This document shows positions 15,479 to 24,502 of a DNA stretch of 64,000 bases, piece after piece. Made by a program: the position numbers and the translations under genes. The notes below the pieces were generated by a model. That model did no database searches. It was not told the origin of the DNA and was given only the letters and a program-made list of their open reading frames with translations. Origin of the DNA: UBA2040 sp963977135 (GTDB lineage Bacteria; Bacteroidota; Bacteroidia; Flavobacteriales_D; Crocinitomicaceae); NCBI GenBank assembly GCA_963977135.1, contig CAXBNN010000001.1, forward strand, positions 310,001 to 374,000. The letters are read 5' to 3'. Position 1 is the stretch's first letter; each line of letters starts with the position of its first letter.

Positions 15479-17344
15479 ATGGCAGAAAATCAATATACGG
15501 AAGACAATATCCGCTCCCTCGATTGGAAAGAGCACATCAGATTGCGTCCTGGAATGTACATCGGGAAACTCGGTGATGGTGCCGCAGCAGACGATGGTAT
15601 CTACATTCTGATCAAAGAAGTTGTCGATAACTGTATCGATGAATTCGTGATGGGGAACGGGCGGAAAATTGAAATTAAAGTCAAAGACGGAAAAGTAACC
15701 GTTCGAGATTATGGTCGTGGAATTCCTCTTGGAAAAGTCGTTGATGTAGTGTCGAAGATGAATACAGGTGGAAAATACGATTCCAAAGCCTTTAAAAAAT
15801 CAGTCGGACTAAACGGAGTCGGAACCAAAGCAGTGAACGCATTGTCCAGTCATTTTCAAGTTTATTCCGTTCGAGACGGTGAGAAGAAATTGGCTGAATT
15901 CTGTCGCGGAGAGTTGGTTAACGAAGGAAAATTAGAAAAAACAACGGAGGACAATGGAACATATGTAGAGTTCATTGCTGACGAAAATATATTCAAAAAA
16001 TACGTTTTCAAAACGGCATACGTTGAGAAAATGATTTGGAATTATTGTTACCTAAACCGTGGATTATCCATTCACTACAACGGACAAAAATTCCAATCCA
16101 AAGATGGTTTGAAAGACCTACTGGAAAACAACATGGACGGCGATCCGCTTTACCCGATTATACATTTGGAAGGCGAAGATATTGAAGTAGCTTTCACGCA
16201 TGGAAGAACATACGGAGAAGATTATTACTCATTTGTTAACGGTCAGCATACTACGCAAGGAGGAACACATCAAAGTGCTTTCCGTGAATCGATTGCCAAG
16301 GTAATTCGAGATTTCTACAACAAAAATTACGAAGCTTCGGATATACGTCAGTCCATAGTAGCTGCAATTGCGGTGAAGGTTGTTGAGCCCGTTTTTGAAT
16401 CGCAAACGAAGACAAAATTAGGTTCGCAAGAAATTGAACCGGATGGAAAATCAATGCGAGCATTCATCAATGATTTTCTAAAGGACAAACTTGATAATTA
16501 TTTACACCGAAACCCCGCGGTGGCAGAAACAATTGAGAAGAAGATAAAACAATCCGAACGCGAGCGAAAAGAGCTATCAGGTATTCGGAAATTAGCACGA
16601 GATCGAGCGAAAAAATCAAGTTTGCACAATAAGAAATTGCGAGATTGTCGAGTTCATTTTACAGATTTAAAAGACGAACGAGCAGAAAACACTACGCTTT
16701 TCATCACCGAGGGAGATTCGGCGAGTGGTTCGATAACGAAATCAAGGGATGTCAATACGCAAGCTGTGTTCTCATTGAAAGGTAAGCCTTTGAACTGTTA
16801 TGGGTTGACCAAGAAAATAGTCTACGAAAACGAAGAATTCAACTTGATTCAAGCTGCATTGGACATAGAAGAAGACATGGATAATTTGCGCTACAACAAA
16901 ATTGTAATTGCAACTGATGCTGATGTCGATGGTATGCACATTCGCATGTTGTTGTTGACCTATTTCTTGCAATTTTTCCCTGATTTGGTGAAGAGAAATC
17001 ACGTGTATGTATTACAGACGCCACTGTTTCGAGTTCGAAACAAACAGAAAACATTTTATTGCTATTCCGAAGAAGAACGAAAAAAGGCAATGGAGGCTTT
17101 AGGAAAAAATCCTGAAATAACACGATTTAAAGGTTTGGGTGAGATTTCCCCTGATGAATTCAAACACTTCATAGGTGAGGACATTCGATTGGATCCAGTT
17201 TTGTTGTCAAAGGATTCTTCCATTGATGAAATATTGTCCTATTACATGGGGAAAAATACACAAGAAAGACAAGAGTTTATCATCGACAATTTGCGTGTAG
17301 AAGGTGATATTGAGGATGAAGAATTGATAGAAAAAGCTTCTTAG
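15479..17344 (+). CDS. parE: DNA topoisomerase IV subunit B (or GyrB-like type IIA ATPase)
   Basis: ATPase/TOPRIM subunit of a type IIA topoisomerase that, with the ParC encoded 3 bp downstream, decatenates and relaxes DNA. With the ATG at 15479 it is 621 aa. The GHKL ATPase domain has E47 and N51 (E-V-V-D-N), G-R-G-I-P near 75, and the G-L-N-G-V-G-T-K lid loop near 112-120. The TOPRIM domain has T-E-G-D-S-A-S-G near 412 and D-A-D-V-D-G near 482. A longer reading from TTG at 15446 adds 11 poorly supported residues. The name ParE rather than GyrB rests on pairing with the adjacent ParC-type gene and on the C-terminal spacing. It is likely transcribed from the TATATTTG box at 15441. Confidence 0.93.
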   Translation: MAENQYTEDNIRSLDWKEHIRLRPGMYIGKLGDGAAADDGIYILIKEVVDNCIDEFVMGNGRKIEIKVKDGKVTVRDYGRGIPLGKVVDVVSKMNTGGKYDSKAFKKSVGLNGVGTKAVNALSSHFQVYSVRDGEKKLAEFCRGELVNEGKLEKTTEDNGTYVEFIADENIFKKYVFKTAYVEKMIWNYCYLNRGLSIHYNGQKFQSKDGLKDLLENNMDGDPLYPIIHLEGEDIEVAFTHGRTYGEDYYSFVNGQHTTQGGTHQSAFRESIAKVIRDFYNKNYEASDIRQSIVAAIAVKVVEPVFESQTKTKLGSQEIEPDGKSMRAFINDFLKDKLDNYLHRNPAVAETIEKKIKQSERERKELSGIRKLARDRAKKSSLHNKKLRDCRVHFTDLKDERAENTTLFITEGDSASGSITKSRDVNTQAVFSLKGKPLNCYGLTKKIVYENEEFNLIQAALDIEEDMDNLRYNKIVIATDADVDGMHIRMLLLTYFLQFFPDLVKRNHVYVLQTPLFRVRNKQKTFYCYSEEERKKAMEALGKNPEITRFKGLGEISPDEFKHFIGEDIRLDPVLLSKDSSIDEILSYYMGKNTQERQEFIIDNLRVEGDIEDEELIEKAS

Positions 17345-17347
17345 AAA

Positions 17348-20068
17348 ATGGCTGAAGACGAAAAAGACGAAAATCTAGACGATAATATTGAGGATAACAA
17401 CGAAGAGGATAAATCATCAGATAATGGTGACTTTGAACCTGGCGAAGGTCCGAAAGACGATAAGATTATTCCACTTAGTGGATTGTACGAAAATTGGTTC
17501 TTAGATTATGCTTCGTATGTAATTCTGGAACGCGCTGTTCCTGGACTTTATGATGGATTAAAACCTGTTCAACGTAGAATTCTTCACTCCATGAAAGAAA
17601 TGGATGATGGTCGCTATAACAAAGTGGCGAATATCATCGGAAATACGATGAAATATCACCCTCACGGTGATGCTTCAATTGGAGATGCATTGGTTCAATT
17701 GGGTCAAAAAGACTTGTTAATCGACATGCAAGGAAACTGGGGGAATACCTTTACCGGTGATAGTGCAGCGGCGGCTCGATATATTGAAGCTCGACTTTCC
17801 AAATTTGCAAATCACGTTGTCTTTAATCCAAAAACGACCGAATGGCTTTCCTCTTATGACGGACGAAACAAAGAGCCTGAAAATTTACCAGTAAAATTTC
17901 CATTGCTTTTAGCACAAGGTGCCGAAGGAATTGCAGTTGGATTGGCTTGTAAGTTTTTACCGCATAATTTTATCGAAATCATAGAGCAATCGATAAATCA
18001 CCTAAGAGGTAAGAAAGTAGAATTGTTACCTGACTTCTTAACCGGAGGAATGGCGGATGTTTCCAACTATAATGACGGTTTAAGAGGCGGAAAGGTTCGA
18101 ATTCGAGCGAAAATTAAAAAGGTTGACAACAAGACTTTAATCGTTCACGAAATTCCTTTCGGAACTACGACAGGATCTTTGATCGAAAGTGTTATTAAAG
18201 CAAATGATAAAGGCAAAATCAAGGTTAAAAAGATTGAGGACAATACTGCAGCTGAAGTAGAAATAATGATTCACTTGGCTCCTGGAGTTTCGCCAGATAA
18301 AATGATTGATGCACTTTATGCATTTACAGATTGTGAAGTTTCTTATTCGCCTAATAGCTCGATAATTGACAGAGATAAACCACGTTTTTTAGGCATCACT
18401 GAGATTCTGAAAATCAACACAGATAATACTGTTTATCTGTTGAAACGCGAATTGGAAATCCGTTTGGATGAATTGGAGCGACAGTGGCATTTCTCAACAT
18501 TGGAGAAAATTTTCATTCAAGAAGAAATGTACATTGATTTCAAGTTGTACAGCGACCGTGAGACTTTATATGGATACTTATACGAGAAATTCAAACCGTT
18601 TAAAAAGAAATTAATTCGTGAGATAACGGATGAGGATTTGATGAAATTGACGCAAATTCAAATGATTCGAATCACACGTTTTGATACGGACAAGGCGGAT
18701 GAGAACATTTTGAAAATCGAAAATGAAATCGATGAAGTCAAAGCGAAATTGGCCAACTTGGTTGAATACGCTATTGACTATTTCAAGGATTTGAAGAAAC
18801 GATTCGGTGAAGGAAAAGAACGTAAAACAGAATTGAAAATATTTGACAATATCACCGCTTCAAAAGTGATTATTGCCAACAAGAAATTATACGTTGATTT
18901 TGAAGAAGGATTTATCGGACATAGTCTGAAGAAGGTTGAAGCAGTTAATGATTGTTCTGAGATAGATGATGTCATAATCTTCTTTGCATCTGGTAAAATG
19001 ATGATTACCAAAGTTGCAGATAAGAAATTCGTAGGCAAAGGAATCGTTCATGCCGACGTCTGGAAAAAAGGAGATAAACGTACGATTTATCATCTAATGT
19101 ATCAAGATGGAGTTGGTGGTCCAACGATGATGAAACGTTTCCATGTAAACAGCATTACGCGTGACAATGAATATGATTTGACAAAAGGAACAAAAGGTTC
19201 CAAAATGCTATACTTCTCAGTTCATCCGAATGGAGAGAAAGAAGTAGTGACTGTTCATTTAAGACCGAGGCCACACTTGAAAAGAGTCAGGTTTGATGTT
19301 GATATGGGCGATTTATTAATCAAAGGTAGAGGCTCAGCGGGTAATCGAGTTACGAAAGAAATCGTCCAGAAAATCATCCAAAAAGAAGTTGGGGGCTCTA
19401 CTTTAGCGGCCAGAAAAATATGGTTTGACAATGTTGTTGGAAGGTTGAACGATGAAGGTAGAGGGAAATTCCTTGGTTCATTTAAAGGTGAAGATAAGAT
19501 ATTGACCTTATTCAAAACTGGAGAGTATCGACTATCGGCTTTTGATTTAAGCTTGCATTTCGATGAAGACATGATACACGTTGAGAAATGGAATCCAGAT
19601 CGGCCTTTATCAGCAGTTTATTATGACGGCGAAAAAGAAATGCATTTTGTGAAGCGTTTCCTTTGTGAAGTTACTACAGATAAGAAGGTGTCATTCATTA
19701 CTGAATCGGAAGGAAGTTATTTAGATGTTGTAACAACAGCCTTTAAACCAAAAGCTAAGATTGTATACAACAAGCTGTTTAAAGAAACGAAGAACTTGCC
19801 AGATAATGAAATTGACTTGGAAGAATTCATCGATGTAAAAGGGATGAAGGCACAAGGAAATCAATTGACGAAATTGAGAGTCAAAGAAGTTGTTTTGACC
19901 CATGCAATTGAAGGCGATGAGCCATGGCCAGAACCAGAGAAAAAAGTTGAAACAAAATCGGAAGAAGAAGATTCTGACGAAAACGATGATGACGATTCTA
20001 ACGATGATGACAATACAATGGAGTGGGACATCACAAAAGACGACGATGATCAGCCAAAGTTGTTCTAG
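17348..20068 (+). CDS. parC: DNA topoisomerase IV subunit A
   Basis: DNA-cleaving subunit (906 aa) partnered with ParE. The breakage-reunion domain carries the family motifs H-P-H-G-D-A-S (104-110, the quinolone-determining stretch) and the catalytic tyrosine Y145 in A-A-R-Y-I-E-A-R. The coiled-coil gate and the C-terminal DNA-wrapping region follow (beyond about 530). Both ends are very acidic: the first 40 residues and the last 45 are runs of D and E, which could modulate DNA binding. Longer than E. coli ParC (about 750 aa) but in the range seen in Bacteroidota. Its start is 3 bp after the parE stop, so the two are co-transcribed and probably translationally coupled. Confidence 0.93.
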   Translation: MAEDEKDENLDDNIEDNNEEDKSSDNGDFEPGEGPKDDKIIPLSGLYENWFLDYASYVILERAVPGLYDGLKPVQRRILHSMKEMDDGRYNKVANIIGNTMKYHPHGDASIGDALVQLGQKDLLIDMQGNWGNTFTGDSAAAARYIEARLSKFANHVVFNPKTTEWLSSYDGRNKEPENLPVKFPLLLAQGAEGIAVGLACKFLPHNFIEIIEQSINHLRGKKVELLPDFLTGGMADVSNYNDGLRGGKVRIRAKIKKVDNKTLIVHEIPFGTTTGSLIESVIKANDKGKIKVKKIEDNTAAEVEIMIHLAPGVSPDKMIDALYAFTDCEVSYSPNSSIIDRDKPRFLGITEILKINTDNTVYLLKRELEIRLDELERQWHFSTLEKIFIQEEMYIDFKLYSDRETLYGYLYEKFKPFKKKLIREITDEDLMKLTQIQMIRITRFDTDKADENILKIENEIDEVKAKLANLVEYAIDYFKDLKKRFGEGKERKTELKIFDNITASKVIIANKKLYVDFEEGFIGHSLKKVEAVNDCSEIDDVIIFFASGKMMITKVADKKFVGKGIVHADVWKKGDKRTIYHLMYQDGVGGPTMMKRFHVNSITRDNEYDLTKGTKGSKMLYFSVHPNGEKEVVTVHLRPRPHLKRVRFDVDMGDLLIKGRGSAGNRVTKEIVQKIIQKEVGGSTLAARKIWFDNVVGRLNDEGRGKFLGSFKGEDKILTLFKTGEYRLSAFDLSLHFDEDMIHVEKWNPDRPLSAVYYDGEKEMHFVKRFLCEVTTDKKVSFITESEGSYLDVVTTAFKPKAKIVYNKLFKETKNLPDNEIDLEEFIDVKGMKAQGNQLTKLRVKEVVLTHAIEGDEPWPEPEKKVETKSEEEDSDENDDDDSNDDDNTMEWDITKDDDDQPKLF

Positions 20069-20124
20069 AAAATATATTTTTTAGAAGTTAAAAACAATTT
20101 TGTTTAACTTTTGTTGCCTAAAGT

Positions 20125-20817
20125 ATGAACAAATTAATTTATTTATCGTCGCTTTTATTGTTTTTATCTAGTTGTGTGTTCTTCAGACCATCGATAAAAA
20201 AAACCTATGCTCGCTCTCTTGCTGACGCTCCATACGATGTAATTATAGTTCCTGGGGTTCCATTTCAAGATTCAACATGGAGTAATACTATGAAAATGCG
20301 TGTTCATTGGGCAAACTATCTCTATAAAATAGGAGCTGCAAAAAACATTATTTATTCTGGCTCGTCAGTTTACACCGATTATCGTGAATCTACAATTATG
20401 GCATTATACGGTAGAGAGTTAGGTATCCCAGCGTCGGCAATATATGAAGATCAACGTGCAGAGCATAGTACTGAAAATGTCTATTACGGATATTTGCTAG
20501 CGAAAGAAATGGGATTTGAAAAAGTTGCGCTAGCAACCGATCCTTTTCAAACGAATATGTTGCGTTCATTTATTAAAAAATATGAATTACCTGTGGATTT
20601 ACTTCCAGTTGTCTGGCAGACCTTAGTCAAGCTTGATTTAAGTACACCAAAAATAGACCCTACCTCAGCGCGAGTGGTAGGATCCATATCCTTAGTTGAA
20701 AAGGAGTCCTTTGGAAAGCGATTGAAAGGTACAATGGGTAAAAATATTCAATGGAAACGAGAAGATTTAAAGAAAAAGAAATTCCGTCGCAAATATGAGC
20801 ATCGCATTGATAATTAA
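20125..20817 (+). CDS. YdcF/DUF218-family lipoprotein
   Basis: Envelope protein (230 aa) of the DUF218 family (YdcF, SanA, ElyC), which affects peptidoglycan or undecaprenyl metabolism in some bacteria; the biochemical role is unsettled. A signal sequence with lipobox L-S-S-C (Cys17) suggests a lipoprotein. Family motifs follow: the strand I-I-V-P-G (40-44), S-G with the nearby Y-R-E-S-T (about 78-88), and the E-x-x-A-x-x-T-x-E-N block (about 112-124). A near-match to a -7 box (TAACTTTTG, one base too long) lies 12 bp upstream. It follows parC by 56 bp and ends at a strong shared terminator. Confidence 0.85.
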   Translation: MNKLIYLSSLLLFLSSCVFFRPSIKKTYARSLADAPYDVIIVPGVPFQDSTWSNTMKMRVHWANYLYKIGAAKNIIYSGSSVYTDYRESTIMALYGRELGIPASAIYEDQRAEHSTENVYYGYLLAKEMGFEKVALATDPFQTNMLRSFIKKYELPVDLLPVVWQTLVKLDLSTPKIDPTSARVVGSISLVEKESFGKRLKGTMGKNIQWKREDLKKKKFRRKYEHRIDN

Positions 20818-20820
20818 GTA

Positions 20821-20844
20821 AATGGGAGAGTTAATTCTCCCATT
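20821..20844. terminator. bidirectional terminator between convergent genes
   Basis: A 9-bp perfect stem AATGGGAGA / TCTCCCATT with a 6-nt loop, followed by T-rich sequence, lies between the DUF218 gene (plus) and the PA-domain gene (minus). Its position between two converging stops suits use by both. Confidence 0.8.
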
Positions 20845-20846
20845 TT

Positions 20847-22625
20847 TTATCGCTTAATAATTTTTGATTCAGCTGTATAAGAATCACCATTCACCCGAAC
20901 GAAATAAAACCCGTTTGACCTTTCACTTAAGTCTATCGTTACTCTTTTATTAGAACTCTCTATACTTTGAATTAGTTGTCCTGAAAAATCGAACAATTCA
21001 ACTTTCGCAGATTTTACAAATGTTGGAATCTGAATAGTTATTTCGTCACTAGTCGGATTTGGGTAAATCAAAAGGTTATTCCCATTTTCAATTTTATCAT
21101 CGATAGACAAAAATCCATTATTAGGAATGTTGGAATTAATCGTGCCCAAATCAGTAGATTTTAAAAGAGGGTTGCAAACATTAGTTATCTCCACCTTTAC
21201 TTGATAATAAACATTACCGGTAAGCGGGGGATTTATATCCGTATAATTAAGTATGTTAGGTGGAAGAGAAGTGATTAATGTCATGTTTTGTGGACTAGCG
21301 CCTCTATAAATGTCGTAGGAAGTTATACTCGTTCCTATATAAGGTGTCCAACTTAGATACCAATTAAGACTAGGATTGAAAGTTGCTGATAAATGAATCG
21401 TTTTGTGAGGAGAGCTATAGTCGCTTTCACCTCCGCAAGTGTCTACAGAAGTTATTTTATATGTATATGCTTGAGAGTTTGGGTTAATCTGATTATCTAT
21501 AAAAATAGCTGTGTCAGCGAAATCTAGTGCACCAATTTTGATGTAATTATTTGAAGACGTCTGACGATAAACATAGAATGAATCAATTCCGATTGTTGTT
21601 GGTTTTTCCCAAATTACATCGTTTGTAGGGTTCGTAGCATTTGTTGTAACAATGCAGATTTCAGGAGGACTTAAATAAGAACAGCCAATGTAAATTGAAT
21701 CCATCGAACTTTGACAGCCAGCGTTATCTGTAACCGTCAATAGATACCAACCGCAAGTCGAGGTTGTAATAATCGGGCCCACATCTCCATTTGACCATAC
21801 ATAACTTGGATAAGTCTGGGTAGTCGACAAATCTACACTACCAGATGAACATATGATATTAGGTGAACTAGTCACTATTGTTGGTTGAAACTGAGGTAAA
21901 TTTGAAATTACAACGGAGTCCTTAATCGAACAATTGCTAGCATTTGTGGCAATAACAGTATAAGTACCAGCTCCCAAACCAAATATGGAGTCTGTCGTAG
22001 CAGAATTATTCCATAAATAGGTGTAAGGTCCGGGTCCATAGGTTGAATTTGCAACTGCAAAACCAGTTGGATTTGCAAAGCAAGAATTTTGTGAATTACT
22101 TATTAAATTTCCAGTAAATCCGTCGTGACCCAAATACATAACTGTAGGTCCGTTGAGAATAGAAGCTTTCAAAGCCAGACCATCCGATAGACTAATCATA
22201 ACGACTGGAATTGTTACGGTCGGATCAGAACCGCCCATTGCTATCACAGTGTTTTCTCTATTGATGACGATGAGTCCAATTGCACCTGCGTTTTGTGCGT
22301 TTATGGCTTTTTGAACAAACGAACAAGTGTTTCGAAAAACTACAGCAATTTTACCTGTTACGTTATTCGTAAATGAACTACATCCTTCCTCAGCTATTGG
22401 GTTTCCTTGTAAATTGGTGCCAGGAGTACCATCATTACCCATAATTAGGGTATCTTGAAATGAAACTCCAGGATTACTTAATATTGGAAGGTTGCCCCAG
22501 CCTGTTGCAACAGTGTGTTCGTAGCAATTTGCTATTGTTGCCGGGCTAATTCCCTTTACAACTGATTGCGCATTAGTTGTAAAAATGAAAAAATATGTTA
22601 GAAATAATGGTAATATTATTTTCAT
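20847..22625 (-). CDS. T9SS type A cargo with PA domain
   Basis: Secreted or surface protein (592 aa). Signal peptide about 1-19 (ending T-N-A-Q). A protease-associated (PA) domain spans about 60-165 (G-K-I-A-V-V-F-R-N-T-C-S-F and A-I-G-L-I-V-I-N), the module that in peptidases binds substrate or interacts with partners. A Cys-containing Ig-like region follows (about 180-315), then fibronectin-III-like segments (about 320-490), and a type A T9SS sorting domain over the last 75 residues (I-Y-P-N-P-T-S-D, then V-E-L-F-D-F-S-G). No peptidase catalytic motif is visible, so the PA domain is either a stand-alone interaction module or the enzyme part was lost. Role unknown. Confidence 0.88.
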   Translation of the reverse strand: MKIILPLFLTYFFIFTTNAQSVVKGISPATIANCYEHTVATGWGNLPILSNPGVSFQDTLIMGNDGTPGTNLQGNPIAEEGCSSFTNNVTGKIAVVFRNTCSFVQKAINAQNAGAIGLIVINRENTVIAMGGSDPTVTIPVVMISLSDGLALKASILNGPTVMYLGHDGFTGNLISNSQNSCFANPTGFAVANSTYGPGPYTYLWNNSATTDSIFGLGAGTYTVIATNASNCSIKDSVVISNLPQFQPTIVTSSPNIICSSGSVDLSTTQTYPSYVWSNGDVGPIITTSTCGWYLLTVTDNAGCQSSMDSIYIGCSYLSPPEICIVTTNATNPTNDVIWEKPTTIGIDSFYVYRQTSSNNYIKIGALDFADTAIFIDNQINPNSQAYTYKITSVDTCGGESDYSSPHKTIHLSATFNPSLNWYLSWTPYIGTSITSYDIYRGASPQNMTLITSLPPNILNYTDINPPLTGNVYYQVKVEITNVCNPLLKSTDLGTINSNIPNNGFLSIDDKIENGNNLLIYPNPTSDEITIQIPTFVKSAKVELFDFSGQLIQSIESSNKRVTIDLSERSNGFYFVRVNGDSYTAESKIIKR

Positions 22626-22691
22626 GCTTATGTGATTTGGTTTGAAGATAATTCAATTCAATTTGATAACCAAAATAATAGAGAATTAGAA

Positions 22692-23333
22692 TTAATCAAG
22701 TAACACGATCAATTTCTCCATTTTCTCTTTCAAATCAGCAAGCTGTTCTTCTAAAGCAGCCAAACGTTGTTCGTAGTTTGAAACTGGAGCAAGAACGAGC
22801 TCTTCATCATCCTCCCAATCGTCTGCGTTAATCTCACCACCCAATAAATGGAAATAACGACCTTCTTTTTGGCCGTGACGTTTTGGTAAAAGTTGAACGA
22901 GTGGAGTTTCTTTTTCCGACAAATCTTGCAAACACTGTTGAACGGATTCTAAATCTGGAAAATCAAACAGCCGGCCACTGTTACTATTAATCTCACCAGC
23001 TGTCAGTGGGCCACGAAGCATTAACAAACAAATAACGGCTTCTTCGTTGAGTTCCAAATCAAGATTAATGGTCGCGTTGTGCTTGTATTTTATTGTCCGA
23101 CTACCACCGCCCATAACGGTATTTGCTAAACCATGTTTTCTGAGACTGTCTATGCCGACTTGAACAATTTGTTCATCCAAACTCATGACTGGATTTCTGG
23201 AAGATTTTTGATTGCAAGCAGTCATTATTCCATTGACAGTCATTGGATAATAATCAGGTGTTGTTTTCTGTTTTTCAAGGAAAACGCCCAGAATTCTCTG
23301 TTCTATAGCGTCAAGTTTAGGTAAATCACTCAT
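22692..23333 (-). CDS. YceH/DUF480-family protein
   Basis: Cytosolic protein (213 aa) of the DUF480/YceH family with two winged-helix-like domains. The start M-S-D-L-P-K-L-D, then E-Q-R-I-L-G-V-F-L-E-K, T-P-D-Y-Y-P-M-T and N-G-I-M-T-A-C-N-Q-K-S-S-R-N-P-V are family hallmarks in the first domain. The second has L-L-R-G-P-L-T-A-G-E-I near 105-115. The C-terminus from about 180 is a short coiled coil. Function is unknown; DNA binding is inferred from the fold only. Transcribed alone, with the PA-domain gene 66 bp downstream. Confidence 0.9.
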   Translation of the reverse strand: MSDLPKLDAIEQRILGVFLEKQKTTPDYYPMTVNGIMTACNQKSSRNPVMSLDEQIVQVGIDSLRKHGLANTVMGGGSRTIKYKHNATINLDLELNEEAVICLLMLRGPLTAGEINSNSGRLFDFPDLESVQQCLQDLSEKETPLVQLLPKRHGQKEGRYFHLLGGEINADDWEDDEELVLAPVSNYEQRLAALEEQLADLKEKMEKLIVLLD

Positions 23334-23382
23334 TATGTAGTAGAATTTAGATAAATATAATAAATCGATTTAAAACAGGGTG

Positions 23383-24501
23383 TCATCTAAAATATCGTTT
23401 CATTCCCAAAAACGGTTTCTCTAATAGATAATAGGAGAGTAGTGAAATTCCATAAGTTGTCGCAAAATTCAGAATGAAATAGACAACGAACCAGAAAACT
23501 GAATCAGTCAATTCATGATTCTGAAAGAAAATTGCCCAATAATAAAGGGAAACACAATGGAACATGTAAAAAGCATAGGTCAAATTTCCGCTAAAATAGA
23601 AGCCTGGCAGTTTATCAGCTTTGAACCAAGAATGTTCAGAAAACATTTGATCCAAAAGCACGAAAGCGAAAAAGATACTTTGAAAAATTCTTTCTATTGA
23701 AACAAGATATCCCTGGAAAATTTGTCGGCTAAAAATGAGCATTACCATACCAACTATGTAAATGCCAATTATCTGAATTCTAGTCAGTTTATAAATGAAC
23801 AAATGCTTTTTCATCGAAACAGCGAACGCTAAGAGTCCACCTATTGCTAAATCACTCATCACGGAAAAACTATGGAAATAAATTACACGTTCGTCGGAAT
23901 GATTAATTGCTCGAAATATTATGTTTACGACTATGATAGTAAAGAAATAAATCAACAAGGATTTCTTTTTCCTCAGAAATGGGAATATTCCAAGAATCAA
24001 AAATAGAGACAAATAGAATTGTTCTTCGACACTGACTGACCAAGTAACGGTTAAAAACGTAAGCGAATCGTTCATTCCCACCCAAATTTCATCGAGATTG
24101 GATAGAAAAACGGAAAAGTAGCCAACTGAATGTAAAGTCTCTTTACCGAAAGGCAAATGGGGAAATATGAAAAATCCAAAAATCACCAAGGCAAAATAAA
24201 CCGGCCAAATCCTTAAAATACGGCGGACAAAGAAATTTTTTATGTTTATCGACTGAGTTTTATCCAACTCTCGAAGCATCAAAGTTGTGATTAAAAAACC
24301 ACTAAGGACGAAGAAAAGTCCAACGCCATAATGTCCACGAGAGGCTAATTGAAAAAGTGCTTTGAAAATGGAATCTTGATAAAAATCTCCCCACATTTCT
24401 CGGTTTAAGGTAAACGTATGAAAGATAAAAACAGCCAATGCACCAATGAAACGAAGTCCATTGAGGTTTTGAAAAGTCTGTTTGTCTTTCAAATCGGTCA
24501 A
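23383..24501 (-). CDS. acyltransferase 3 family membrane protein
   Basis: Integral membrane O-acyltransferase (372 aa) of the acyltransferase-3 (OafA/NodX-like) family, which moves acyl groups, often acetyl, to sugars of surface polysaccharide or other acceptors. The N-terminal F-I-F-H-T-F places the conserved His at 28. Next come F-F-V-L-S-G-F-L-I-T (about 62-71), R-R-I-L-R-I-W-P-V-Y (about 88-97) and W-S-V-S-V-E-E-Q-F-Y (about 149-158), all diagnostic. About ten hydrophobic helices are seen. It begins 1 bp after the stop of the T9SS serine hydrolase, so the pair is probably co-translated; whether it acts on the same target is not known. Confidence 0.9.
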   Translation of the reverse strand: MTDLKDKQTFQNLNGLRFIGALAVFIFHTFTLNREMWGDFYQDSIFKALFQLASRGHYGVGLFFVLSGFLITTLMLRELDKTQSINIKNFFVRRILRIWPVYFALVIFGFFIFPHLPFGKETLHSVGYFSVFLSNLDEIWVGMNDSLTFLTVTWSVSVEEQFYLSLFLILGIFPFLRKKKSLLIYFFTIIVVNIIFRAINHSDERVIYFHSFSVMSDLAIGGLLAFAVSMKKHLFIYKLTRIQIIGIYIVGMVMLIFSRQIFQGYLVSIERIFQSIFFAFVLLDQMFSEHSWFKADKLPGFYFSGNLTYAFYMFHCVSLYYWAIFFQNHELTDSVFWFVVYFILNFATTYGISLLSYYLLEKPFLGMKRYFR

Positions 24502-24502
24502 A

